A stretch of DNA of 6,916 nt from Myxococcales bacterium (GTDB lineage Bacteria; Myxococcota_A; UBA9160; SMWR01), in contig JACZVU010000144.1 of NCBI GenBank assembly GCA_022572485.1, forward strand, positions 1-6,916. The letters run 5' to 3'. This document shows positions 1 through 6,314 of the stretch, one piece after another. Under the pieces are notes generated by a model. The model did no database searches, was not told the origin of the DNA, and was given only the letters and a program-made list of their open reading frames with translations. The first letter of the stretch is position 1, and each line of letters starts with the position of its first letter. Made by a program: the position numbers and the translations under genes.

Positions 1-18
1 GGCGCTCGGAGACTTAAG

Positions 19-100
19 CCATCTCCGTTCAAAGGCATTCTGGACTAGAGGCGTTTCAACTACAACGCCTCGAGTCCAGAATGTCTTGGAACGGAGCTGG
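19..100. repeat. Long imperfect inverted repeat (37-bp arms, 8-nt loop)
   Basis: Arms 19-55 and 64-100 pair around the loop TCAACTAC. By hand count there are 33 Watson-Crick pairs, one G-U pair (35/84) and three mismatches (47/72, 31/88, 22/97). Complementarity stops at both outer ends. The right arm ends at the Shine-Dalgarno sequence of the gene starting at 113, so a transcript crossing it would carry a very stable hairpin just before that ribosome binding site. It could be a fold-back or MITE-like relic, a terminator or processing hairpin for an upstream gene, or a translation-control element. No flanking target duplication and no second copy were seen in the window. The structure is certain; its role is not known. 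Confidence 0.85.
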
Positions 101-105
101 GAGGA
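100..105 (+). promoter_or_regulatory. Shine-Dalgarno site deciding the first gene's start
   Basis: GGAGGA ends 7 nt before the ATG at 113. This supports 113 over the in-frame TTG at 86, which lies inside the right arm of the inverted repeat and has no comparable site. The first base overlaps the base of the hairpin stem, so folding could limit ribosome access. Confidence 0.6.
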
Positions 106-112
106 ACTCCAG

Positions 113-628
113 ATGCGCACACAGATTTGGATGGAAGCCTGCAACCCGACTACGACCTGGATCCAAGGGATCGCGATCCTCGCGATCACCGTTGTCGGAC
201 TCGGCTGTCAACCGAGGGACGTCCGACCGGGACTCTGGCTCAGCGGAGATACGGTCACAGAATCCGTCACCGACTGGACGTTCACCGACGAGGTCGATGA
301 AATATTTATCCAGACCAAGACCTGGTACTTCCTCCCCCACTCCACGACCATCTGGGGCGCCGAAATGGGCGGAGACTTCTACATCGGCTCCTATGGCTAC
401 GAGGGACAGGACGCAGACAAGAAGTACTGGGAGAGCAACGTCGCGCGAAACTCCGAGGCCACGCTTCGGATCGACGGAAAACTCTACGCTGTGACCGTCA
501 CTCCAGTGACCGGCGCCCGGGTCATCGGAAGACTCGATAAGCGATATAACGAGAAGTACGACATGGTCGATACCTTTGGCGATGAGCTTCCGAAATGGTG
601 GTACTACCGAGTTGCGCAGCGCAACTGA
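113..628 (+). CDS. Membrane-anchored/lipoprotein-like protein, probable DUF2255-type split barrel
   Basis: A 171-aa protein. The N-terminus has a long polar lead, then a hydrophobic segment at about residues 16-31 (WIQGIAILAITVVGLG) ending in Cys32. This could be a lipoprotein signal, but the residue at -3 is Gly, a poor lipobox, so an uncleaved anchor is also possible. The mature part (residues 40-171) contains IFIQTKTWYFLPHSTTIW, then GGDFYIGSYGY, a YWESNVARN segment, LRIDGKLYAVTVTPV and a YNEKYDMVD segment. This order of strands and the conserved aromatic/KY residues resemble the DUF2255 family, small split-barrel proteins related to flavin- or F420-binding nitroreductase-like folds. That assignment is from pattern memory. 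No substrate can be named. It reads toward the flavoprotein gene at 890 but is 261 bp away, so co-transcription is uncertain. The start is chosen from the GGAGGA at 100-105. Confidence 0.75.
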   Translation: MRTQIWMEACNPTTTWIQGIAILAITVVGLGCQPRDVRPGLWLSGDTVTESVTDWTFTDEVDEIFIQTKTWYFLPHSTTIWGAEMGGDFYIGSYGYEGQDADKKYWESNVARNSEATLRIDGKLYAVTVTPVTGARVIGRLDKRYNEKYDMVDTFGDELPKWWYYRVAQRN

Positions 629-889
629 CCTGCCCGCATCAACTGGTCCAAGTTCAAAGTTAGTTTACGCGGCTTCCGAGTGGTTTATGGGTAATTCCTC
701 TCCGGGTACACGATGATTTCAGGTGCGGGCGGTCGATATCGAAGCGCGCTGTGTGGCCGGATCATCCAACGGCCGCCGCGCGCGAATACCCGATGCTCGG
801 ATTTCGCCCTGGGATCATTGATCTCTCGGGCTTCGGGGCTAGGCTGCTCTCCATCGGGAGCCAGCGGGCACTCGTGGAGGGGTGAGCCC
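629..889. other. Intergenic region before the flavoprotein gene
   Basis: No coding region is supported here. The reading frame of the downstream gene is open from 713, but residues encoded between 713 and 889 look like non-coding translation (many R, S, G; no domain), and the Tat signal begins only after 890. Small palindromes are visible: GATCATTGATC at about 817-827, and GGCCG...CGGCC near 755-774. I cannot place a convincing promoter. Confidence 0.5.
876..880 (+). promoter_or_regulatory. Shine-Dalgarno site supporting a GTG start at 890
   Basis: GGAGG, followed by GG, lies 9 nt before the GTG at 890. This start puts the twin-arginine motif at residues 15-20, where it belongs. The upstream start at 713 would put about 75 residues before the Tat motif. 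Confidence 0.65.
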
Positions 890-2770
890 GTGAAACCCAC
901 AGATCGCGACCTCGGAATAGATCGCCCCATTTCGCGCAGAGATCTGCTGCACGGAATGGGCGCATTGGCGGTGAGCACGCTGATTCCTGGGCGAGCGCTC
1001 GCGGATGAAATGCTCGCGCTGGAACGCGCTGGCGGGGCTGCTGCCGGCTATCCGCCAGCACTCACCGGGTTGCGCGGGAATCATGTCGGATCTTTCGAAG
1101 TCGCCCATCAGCTTGCGCGTGACGGTCGGCGCGACTGGGGGGCCATCCAAGAGCCCGATTCCGATCTCTACGACCTCGTCGTCGTAGGGGGAGGCATCAG
1201 CGGCCTGGCGGCCGCGCACTTCTATCGAAAACAGCAGCCGAAAGCGCGCATCCTCATTCTCGACAACCACGACGATTTCGGGGGCCACGCCAAGCGCAAC
1301 GAGTTTCAGGTAGGCGGGCGCACGTTGATCGGATACGGGGGCAGTGAAACCCTTGAAGAGCCGTCGAGCTACAGTGACATCGTCAAAGGTCTATTGCGTG
1401 ACCTAGGGGTCGAGATAGATCGTTTTGAGAAAGCCTATGATCAAGATTTCTTTAAGCGGCACGGCCTCAGAGTCGGTATGCATTTCAATAAGGAAAAGTG
1501 GGGTGTGGATCGGACGGTGCCCCTTTACACAGAAGAGACCGTGGCGCAGATCCCCATCTCTGGCGCCGCCAAGGCTGAATTTCTACGCTTACTGACGACC
1601 CAAGAGGATCAGATACCCCACATCCCCGCCGATGCTAAACGGAAGTACCTCTCCAGCATCAGTTATCGCGACTTCTTGAGCAAGCACCTGGGTATTACAG
1701 AGCCCGAGGTTTTTACCCTGATGCAGGATATGCCGATGGATCTCGGTCTCGGTATCGAGGCCTGCACCGCCTACCGTGCGATGAATTACTCGGAATTGCC
1801 TGGATGGGATGCGGCTGGGTTGCCGGATGACGAGGAAGAATATGAACCCTATATCCATCACTTTCCTGACGGCAATGCCTCGATTGCTCGTTTGTTGGTG
1901 CGCAAGATGATCCCAGCAGTTGCACCCGGAAACACCATGGAAGATATCGTCAGAGCTCGCTTTGATTATTCAAAACTTGATCAGGTCGACTCTCCCGTAC
2001 GGCTACGACTCAACAGTACGGTCACAGGGGTGCGGCACGAGGGCGATCCCAAATCGGCTAAGCGAGTGTTGATTTTCTATGTGCGTGATGGTCAGGCCTT
2101 CCGCGTGCAAGCGCGTGACTGCGTGTTGGCCTGTTACAATTCGATCATTCCATACCTGTGTCCCGAGCTCCCGAAAACTCAGCGCGAGGCGCTGGCTTAT
2201 CAGGTAAAGTCACCAATCCTTCACACCAACGTGGCAGTGCGCCACTGGCGAGCGTGGAAGAAGATGGGCATCAGTACCGTCGTCTGCCCCGGCTCCTACC
2301 ACCTTGCCGCCGGCCTCGATTTCCCGGTCAGCCTCGGAGATTATTCATACTCCGGTGGTCCTGATGAGCCTATCGTGGTGCGTATGTGGCGATTTCCACA
2401 TGTGAACAACCAGGGATTGACCGCTCAGGAGCAATATCGCCGCGGCCGGCATGAACTCTTATCCACGCCCTTTGAAACAATCGAACGCAATGTCCGTACT
2501 CAACTCACCAGCATACTAGGTGAGGCTGGATTCGATCCTGCTACGGATATTATGGGTATTACTGTGAACCGCTGGGCCCACGGCTATGCGTACTGGTATA
2601 ACCCCTTGTTCGACACGGTCTATGACGACTATGAAGATGAGCGCTACCCCCACATGCGCGCCCGCAAGCGCTTTGGCCGCATCAGTATCGCGAATTCCGA
2701 TGCAGCTGCAGACGCGATGCTCGAAGCTGCGGTGGAACAGGCCCATCGCGCAGTCACCGAATTGACCTGA
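890..2770 (+). CDS. Tat-exported FAD-dependent oxidoreductase, spermidine dehydrogenase-like
   Basis: A 626-aa protein with a GTG start. Residues 9-20 (GIDRPISRRDLL) carry a twin-arginine motif (S15-R16-R17-D18-L19-L20), followed by a hydrophobic stretch and a likely cleavage after ALA (about residue 38). This indicates export of a folded, cofactor-loaded enzyme. The FAD-binding Rossmann fold starts at D95 with LVVVGGGISGLAAAHFY, a GxGxxG at G100/G102/G105. The second strand ends at acidic D125 in LILDNHDDFGGHAKRNEF, typical of amine-oxidase-like flavoproteins. The C-terminus has a conserved NRWAHGYAYWYNPLFD block (from N560) and a final FAD-contact region (RKRFGRISIANSDAAADAML). Length, the DRPISRRD leader and domain order match the periplasmic spermidine dehydrogenase family known from Pseudomonas (about 620 aa). 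Many relatives in this family have no known substrate, so oxidation of a polyamine or other amine is an inference. No partner gene is adjacent. The IS at 2839 inserted downstream and left the gene intact. Confidence 0.85.
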   Translation: MKPTDRDLGIDRPISRRDLLHGMGALAVSTLIPGRALADEMLALERAGGAAAGYPPALTGLRGNHVGSFEVAHQLARDGRRDWGAIQEPDSDLYDLVVVGGGISGLAAAHFYRKQQPKARILILDNHDDFGGHAKRNEFQVGGRTLIGYGGSETLEEPSSYSDIVKGLLRDLGVEIDRFEKAYDQDFFKRHGLRVGMHFNKEKWGVDRTVPLYTEETVAQIPISGAAKAEFLRLLTTQEDQIPHIPADAKRKYLSSISYRDFLSKHLGITEPEVFTLMQDMPMDLGLGIEACTAYRAMNYSELPGWDAAGLPDDEEEYEPYIHHFPDGNASIARLLVRKMIPAVAPGNTMEDIVRARFDYSKLDQVDSPVRLRLNSTVTGVRHEGDPKSAKRVLIFYVRDGQAFRVQARDCVLACYNSIIPYLCPELPKTQREALAYQVKSPILHTNVAVRHWRAWKKMGISTVVCPGSYHLAAGLDFPVSLGDYSYSGGPDEPIVVRMWRFPHVNNQGLTAQEQYRRGRHELLSTPFETIERNVRTQLTSILGEAGFDPATDIMGITVNRWAHGYAYWYNPLFDTVYDDYEDERYPHMRARKRFGRISIANSDAAADAMLEAAVEQAHRAVTELT

Positions 2771-2774
2771 GTCT

Positions 2775-2793
2775 AGAACCCTCTCTTGGTTCT
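2775..2793 (+). terminator. Weak candidate hairpin terminator after the flavoprotein gene
   Basis: AGAACC and GGTTCT pair perfectly around a 7-nt loop (CTCTCTT) starting 5 nt after the stop codon, followed by a short pyrimidine run TCCCTC. The stem is only 6 bp and the T-tract is poor, so this is a weak candidate. Confidence 0.3.
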
Positions 2794-2833
2794 TCCCTCG
2801 ATCTGGTCCAAACTCAGCTGACGGGGAACAAAA

Positions 2834-2838
2834 TTCCC
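2834..2838. repeat. Left target-site duplication of the IS (TTCCC)
   Basis: TTCCC directly precedes the left IS end (TGT at 2839) and is matched by TTCCC at 4318-4322 directly after the right end. This copy also forms the right arm of a small inverted repeat in the target DNA (GGGAA-CAAAA-TTCCC, 2824-2838). Confidence 0.85.
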
Positions 2839-2851
2839 TGTCAAACCAAGT

Positions 2852-2891
2852 TAGAAATGTCGGGTTCTCCGCGAAGTAGAAATGTCGGGTT
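2852..2891. repeat. Doubled subterminal repeat, left IS end
   Basis: TAGAAATGTCGGGTT occurs at 2852-2866 and again at 2877-2891, 25 nt apart, as direct repeats. The same motif occurs inverted at the other IS end. These are the probable transposase binding sites. Confidence 0.85.
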
Positions 2892-2900
2892 GGCAAGTGT

Positions 2901-4235
2901 TTAGAGGCTCGCAGGAAGAACATCCGCCTGGGCTCTGGCCGTTCGGATTCGCTGTTTCTCACGAAGCGTGACCTTTGGTTTGGCCAGGAGAACCTCGTCT
3001 CGTTTTCGCTGATCGGCTTGGATCTTTTCCAGCACGGCACCGAGCCGCTTGTTGGACACGATGTCGCCCTGGGTCACATGGCGGTGCTCGTCGAATGCCC
3101 GGAAGGGGAGACTGCGTCCGCGGTGGCGGAGTTCGATGCGGCCATCGGCGTACGCGTGGACCCGGCACTGCTGGCCCCGAAGCTCGAGCGTCTCCGGACC
3201 GGGCTCGATCAGGTAGACCCCGCGCTGGTAGTGGAGGGTCAGTTCCTTCGAGATCTTTCGATCTTCCTGCCAGCTGAAGATGAGCTCAAGATCCTCGTCG
3301 TCGCGAACCGGGCGATGGGCATCGTGATCGCTAAGGGGCGCCTTGCCGAATCGCCCGTTGTAGTCCGCCATGAACTCCGGCGCGTAGGCATTGGCGGCCT
3401 CGGGGGTGGAGATGTCGCGCAGCCGGAGCTCCTTCACGAGTCGGTCCTGGAGAGTCAGGTGCGCACGCTCCACGCGCCCCTTCGCCTGGAGCGTGTTCGC
3501 GCACACGATATCGATGTTGAGTTCCGAGAGCGCCCGACCAAACTGCGTGAGGCCACCGCCCTGGCGCACCTCCGAGTCGTTCACGCGGAAGATGCTGGCC
3601 TTGTCGCTGTAGAAGGCCACCGGCTTGCCGAAGCGCTCGAGGTAGATCTTCGTCGATACGAAGTAATCAAAAGTCGACTCCGAGGCGGCGAATCGAAGCT
3701 CCCTCAACCGACTCGTCGCATCGTCCACGTACCCGAGAAGCGTGCATCGGGGTCCCCGGTCCTCGAACCATTCGTGGTCGCAACCGTCGATCTGGATCAG
3801 CTCGCCGATACAGGAACGGCGATGGCGAGGTTGGTAGACGCGGCGGGCCCGCTGTGAGCCGGGCACCCAGAGTTCCTCGTCGATCATCCAGCGCCTCAAC
3901 GTCTCGACCGACACGAGGACGTCGTGACACTCGCGGAGCTTCTCCGCGGCGAGCGTGGGGCCGAAATCGCTGTAGCAGGACTGGACCAGCCCCACAGCGC
4001 GTTCACGCAGCTTGCTGGGAAGCCTGCGGTTGCTCACACGGCCGCGCTTCTTGGAAACCAATCCACTCGGACCTTTGATTCGAAGCTTCCGGCACAGCCG
4101 CTCGATCTGGCGCACCCCCAGCCCAAGCTGCTCGGCCGCCTGCACTTGGGTCAGTCGGCGCTCCAGCACACGGCCCAGAATCTCCAGGCGGTTGAGTTCC
4201 TTGCTGCTCATGGTCAGAGTTCCCGTCTCGTCCAT
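2901..4235 (-). CDS. IS1202/ISNCY-family DDE transposase
   Basis: A 444-aa transposase that catalyses cut and strand transfer of the surrounding IS. A helix-turn-helix near the N-terminus, about residues 28-52 (LTQVQAAEQLGLGVRQIERL), probably binds the end repeats. It is followed by a second winged region with SKKRGRVSNRRLP. The catalytic core (rve-like RNase H fold) shows D150 in LIQIDGCDHEW, D211 in FYSDKASIFRVN and E256 in AKGRVERAH, so the DDE triad is complete. The order and spacing of these motifs match the ISNCY/IS1202 group. A C-terminal beta-rich region and a basic tail follow. The ATG at 4235 is chosen over the GTG at 4256 because GGAGG (4241-4245) sits 5 nt before it and family proteins start just before the SSKELNRLEIL block. 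The frame is open with no stop or frameshift, so the enzyme is probably functional. Confidence 0.92.
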   Translation of the reverse strand: MDETGTLTMSSKELNRLEILGRVLERRLTQVQAAEQLGLGVRQIERLCRKLRIKGPSGLVSKKRGRVSNRRLPSKLRERAVGLVQSCYSDFGPTLAAEKLRECHDVLVSVETLRRWMIDEELWVPGSQRARRVYQPRHRRSCIGELIQIDGCDHEWFEDRGPRCTLLGYVDDATSRLRELRFAASESTFDYFVSTKIYLERFGKPVAFYSDKASIFRVNDSEVRQGGGLTQFGRALSELNIDIVCANTLQAKGRVERAHLTLQDRLVKELRLRDISTPEAANAYAPEFMADYNGRFGKAPLSDHDAHRPVRDDEDLELIFSWQEDRKISKELTLHYQRGVYLIEPGPETLELRGQQCRVHAYADGRIELRHRGRSLPFRAFDEHRHVTQGDIVSNKRLGAVLEKIQADQRKRDEVLLAKPKVTLREKQRIRTARAQADVLPASL

Positions 4236-4240
4236 GTCGG

Positions 4241-4245
4241 CCTCC
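4241..4245 (-). promoter_or_regulatory. Shine-Dalgarno site of the transposase
   Basis: On the minus strand GGAGG lies 5 nt before the ATG at 4235, which decides that start. The space between this site and the IS tip (4246-4317) must hold the transposase promoter and overlaps the end repeats, so transposase bound to the end could repress its own gene. Confidence 0.6.
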
Positions 4246-4265
4246 AGGGCCCACACGGTGCCCGA

Positions 4266-4301
4266 AACCCGACATTTCTAATGTGGAGAAACCCGACATT
4301 T
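4266..4301. repeat. Doubled subterminal repeat, right IS end
   Basis: AACCCGACATTTCTA at 4266-4280 and AACCCGACATTT at 4290-4301, 24 nt apart, are the inverted counterparts of the left-end repeats. The outer copy differs after ATTT (ACA instead of CTA). Confidence 0.85.
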
Positions 4302-4317
4302 ACACTTTGCGTCTACA

Positions 4318-4322
4318 TTCCC
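4318..4322. repeat. Right target-site duplication of the IS (TTCCC)
   Basis: TTCCC directly after the ACA tip at 4315-4317 is identical to 2834-2838. It is the only sequence between the IS and the Xer-like site. Confidence 0.85.
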
Positions 4323-4350
4323 ACGCCCAATAACCAGGATTCTGTTAAGT
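4323..4350 (+). other. Candidate XerC/XerD recombination site (dif/xrs-like)
   Basis: The 28 bp divide into an 11-bp arm ACGCCCAATAA, a 6-bp spacer CCAGGA and an 11-bp arm TTCTGTTAAGT. The right arm matches the conserved XerD-binding half-site TTATGTTAAAT at 9 of 11 positions. The left arm keeps the inner ATAA of XerC half-sites (GGTGCGCATAA in E. coli) but agrees at only 5 of 11 positions overall. The position is telling: IS1202-family members of the ISAba32 subgroup are reported next to Xer sites with one target-duplication copy between, which is exactly the arrangement here, with the XerC side facing the IS. It may be the chromosomal dif or a mobile, plasmid-type xrs. The weak XerC arm keeps the confidence moderate. 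Confidence 0.6.
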
Positions 4351-4575
4351 AGCGAGTCAGGCCGAGGGGGGGGCATGTTCTAGCTGTCTGACGGACCATA
4401 CGTGTAGGCGGCGTTGAATAGCACCGCCGAATGCGGGGGGTCAAGCAGCATTGAACCCTGCGATCCCGTTTCGGTTCCTTCTCCAGGGCACTGCGCCGCG
4501 CGCAGGGTTTATTGCTGACGAGCAGTGTTACTCTTCCTACCCTGCAAGGCCTGACACTGAGATGGGGTGTTAAAT
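4351..4575. other. Leader region before the amidohydrolase with competing inverted repeats
   Basis: No gene is visible. AACCCTGCG (4454-4462) is a perfect 9-bp inverse of CGCAGGGTT (4501-4509). A tighter hairpin, CTGCGC-CGC-GCGCAG (4491-4505), uses part of the same right-hand segment, so the two structures exclude each other. GGCGG...CCGCC near 4408-4429 is a third small inverted repeat, and an 8-G run lies at 4366-4373. Competing hairpins in a leader can act as an attenuator, but no riboswitch class or leader peptide is recognised. Confidence 0.4.
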
Positions 4576-6027
4576 ATGAAGGCTCTGCTCATCGCCGCGA
4601 TCGTCTGCGCTTCGACGCTGACAGCCGCAGAATCGATAGCTCAATGGTCCAAGCCCGCCTCCGAGACAGTCGTGATTCGAGGTGGTTGGCTTTTTGATGG
4701 AATTGCGGACCTGCGCGTGCGCAATACCGGAATCGTCATTCGCGATGGAAAATTTGCTGAAGTCGGCGCTGATCTGAAGGGGCGCGAGTTTGACTCAGCG
4801 CGGGTAATCACCTTGGATGATGGTGCGACCATCTTGCCCGGAATGTTCGACCTGCACGCCCACTACAACATGGATCTGGTAGACGAGGGCCGGGCCGAAG
4901 AGGTGCACTACAACGCGATCTTGTTCCTCGCCAACGGTGTAACCGCGACCTGGTCCGCCGGTGAATTTTTCCCCGAGCGCGTGATTGAGGCCCGAGATCG
5001 TATCGATCGTGGCGAGGCCATTGGAACCCGGGTTTTCAACTCGGGCCCATATTTCGGCGCCTTCCGATGCGAATACCAGATCCAGACCGCCGAAGATGAT
5101 TGCGTAGGCTGGCCCAACGACATAACAGAAGCGGAGATCCGTCGGGAGGTCGACTACTGGGCGAAGCGTGGCGTCACGAGCATCAAGATCAAGCAGGCAA
5201 CACCCGAAGAGACGCGGGTTCTGATCGATCAGGCGCACAAAAATGGCATGACGGCCACGGGCCACCTGGCGAATTACAAGGATGTCTACGATGTCCATGC
5301 CAGGGACGCGGTTTCGATGAAGATCGATCGGATCGAGCATTGGATCACACTCGAGGAAGGGGGCGAAGAGAAGTCCGACCGGTCGGAGATGATCAATCTC
5401 TTCTTGAAAAACAAAATTTATTTCGACCCCAATCTCCAGATGTACGGCGAGGGGAAACTGCGAAACCACTCCTCTCTCGAGATGGTGTGGACCGATGAGA
5501 GCCGCTTCTTCACTCCCTACGCGCGTAAGCTGTTGGCGAAGCGCATCGCGGCGGACCCCAGCATCAACTCGGGTCAGCCGTCGGATTTCCCGCAACGTGT
5601 CGTCGAGTTCAAGGCCTTCTATGACGCCGGCGGCGGCCCGCTGATTCTGGTGGGCACCGACGAGCCGGTCTACAACCTACTGCTCCCAGCTTTCGCCTAT
5701 CACCGAGAACTGTTGGCGATGGTCTGGGCCGGTCTGCCTCCGATCGCGGTCCTGAAGGCGGCAACGATCAATGGCGCTCAAGCCCTCGGCGTCGCTGACC
5801 GACTCGGCTCGATCGAGCCCGGCAAGCTCGCGGATCTCTATGTCGCAAACGGCAACCCGCTGGTGGACATCACCGCAGCGCGAAGCGTCCGTCTCGTCAT
5901 CAAGGACGGCGCGGTCTATCGTCCCGAAGATTTGCTCGCTTCCGCGGAGGATCAGATTGGACCCTCGGGACCAGGCGACCACGAAGCGTGGAAACTCCGC
6001 GTTGAGCCACTCCAACGCAAGGAGTAG
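4576..6027 (+). CDS. Exported metal-dependent amidohydrolase, imidazolonepropionase/prolidase-like
   Basis: A 483-aa hydrolase. The N-terminus MKALLIAAIVCASTLTAAES is a typical Sec signal peptide, with cleavage likely near residues 18-22, so the enzyme should act in the periplasm or outside the cell. A small beta domain (residues 30-85, ending DDGATILPG) precedes the TIM barrel. Metal ligands are all visible: H94 and H96 in FDLHAHYN, K204 in TSIKIKQ (the usual carboxylated lysine), H230 in TGHLANY, H255 in RIEHW and D362 in VGTDEP. The C-terminus returns to the beta domain with LGSIEPGKLADLYVANGNPL, the standard amidohydrolase closing motif. Relatives hydrolyse cyclic amides, Xaa-Pro/Xaa-Arg dipeptides or lactam-type compounds; the substrate cannot be read here. 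The ATG at 4576 is chosen over the GTG at 4567 because GGGG (4564-4567) gives an 8-nt spacing and the signal peptide starts there. It stands alone, with long gaps on both sides. Confidence 0.87.
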   Translation: MKALLIAAIVCASTLTAAESIAQWSKPASETVVIRGGWLFDGIADLRVRNTGIVIRDGKFAEVGADLKGREFDSARVITLDDGATILPGMFDLHAHYNMDLVDEGRAEEVHYNAILFLANGVTATWSAGEFFPERVIEARDRIDRGEAIGTRVFNSGPYFGAFRCEYQIQTAEDDCVGWPNDITEAEIRREVDYWAKRGVTSIKIKQATPEETRVLIDQAHKNGMTATGHLANYKDVYDVHARDAVSMKIDRIEHWITLEEGGEEKSDRSEMINLFLKNKIYFDPNLQMYGEGKLRNHSSLEMVWTDESRFFTPYARKLLAKRIAADPSINSGQPSDFPQRVVEFKAFYDAGGGPLILVGTDEPVYNLLLPAFAYHRELLAMVWAGLPPIAVLKAATINGAQALGVADRLGSIEPGKLADLYVANGNPLVDITAARSVRLVIKDGAVYRPEDLLASAEDQIGPSGPGDHEAWKLRVEPLQRKE

Positions 6028-6269
6028 CGAAAGGAATTCTCGTCAGTAGCGAGGCTCCAATCAAGAGCGGCTCTGTTTCTCTTGTCGATCTACTGCGATC
6101 AGTTTCGTCAGGCCTGACCTGGCTCTCGACCCACTACTTTGATTTGTGGCAGAGGATGCGTTCGTAGTCTGAACTCGAACGCCTACTTTGCAGCGTTCGC
6201 ATTTCCGCCTCGAAGCCCACTGCTCGACAGAGATCGAGCCATAAATCGCGTTCGAATAACCCCAACTCG
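6028..6269. other. Intergenic region after the amidohydrolase gene
   Basis: I see no gene. A small hairpin AGAG-CGG-CTCT near 6065-6075, followed by TGTTTCTCTT, is a weak terminator candidate for the amidohydrolase gene. Frames crossing this region on either strand give low-complexity, basic translations without domain structure. Confidence 0.4.
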
Positions 6270-6301
6270 TGAGAGAGAAGAGAGCGAAGCATCCGAGGAT
6301 G
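6270..6301 (-). terminator. Possible terminator downstream of the tRNA fragment
   Basis: Read on the minus strand, CATC-CTCG-GATG forms a short hairpin 14 nt after the tRNA CCA, followed by a long pyrimidine-rich run (CTTCGCTCTCTTCTCTCTC). This could be the original tRNA terminator left beside the displaced 3' end. The stem is only 4 bp, so this is tentative. Confidence 0.3.
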
Positions 6302-6314
6302 AAAGGAAAAGTGA

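Larger units (their letters stand above)
2839..4317 (-). mobile_element. Complete insertion sequence, IS1202/ISNCY type, probable ISAba32 subgroup
   Basis: The element is 1,479 bp with one transposase gene on the minus strand. Both ends begin with TGT, then 13 less-conserved positions, then AAATGTCGGGTT at exactly the same distance (16 nt from the tip). Each end has a second inner copy 24-25 nt further in. The element is flanked by identical 5-bp sequences TTCCC (2834-2838 and 4318-4322), which fixes both boundaries. A 5-bp duplication fits the ISAba32 subgroup of the IS1202 family (5-6 bp) rather than the IS1202 (24-29 bp) or ISTde1 (15-18 bp) subgroups, as I recall the published scheme. Intact ends, duplication and open reading frame suggest a recent, possibly still active insertion. 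The right end lies 5 bp from a Xer-like site. Confidence 0.88.

Noticed and set aside
12..39. Inverted Xer-like site suggested by ACTTAA
   Set aside because: Only six bases of the reverse XerD arm match, and the XerC arm is unrelated. The region belongs mostly to the long hairpin.
19..100. Integron attC site
   Set aside because: The GTT/AAC bases face the loop and are not at the outer ends, the arms pair almost perfectly without the extrahelical bases of attC, and no integron integrase is present.
81..494. 137-codon open frame overlapping the first gene
   Set aside because: It starts inside the hairpin arm, and its translation is rich in S, R, P and T with no structure. The other frame has a signal segment, a ribosome binding site and a recognisable fold pattern.
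713..889. N-terminal extension of the flavoprotein gene to an upstream ATG
   Set aside because: It would bury the Tat signal about 75 residues in. The GTG at 890 has a strong GGAGG and gives the family's usual length.
3018..3857. Long plus-strand open frame (279 codons) opposite the transposase
   Set aside because: It is antisense to an intact transposase with a full DDE triad, and its translation shows no domain. It is a shadow of the GC-rich coding strand.
4548..4575. Second Xer-like site suggested by GGGTGTTAAAT
   Set aside because: Only the TGTTAAAT part matches a XerD half-site. The presumed XerC arm has no ATAA core, and the sequence is the ribosome binding and start region of the amidohydrolase gene.
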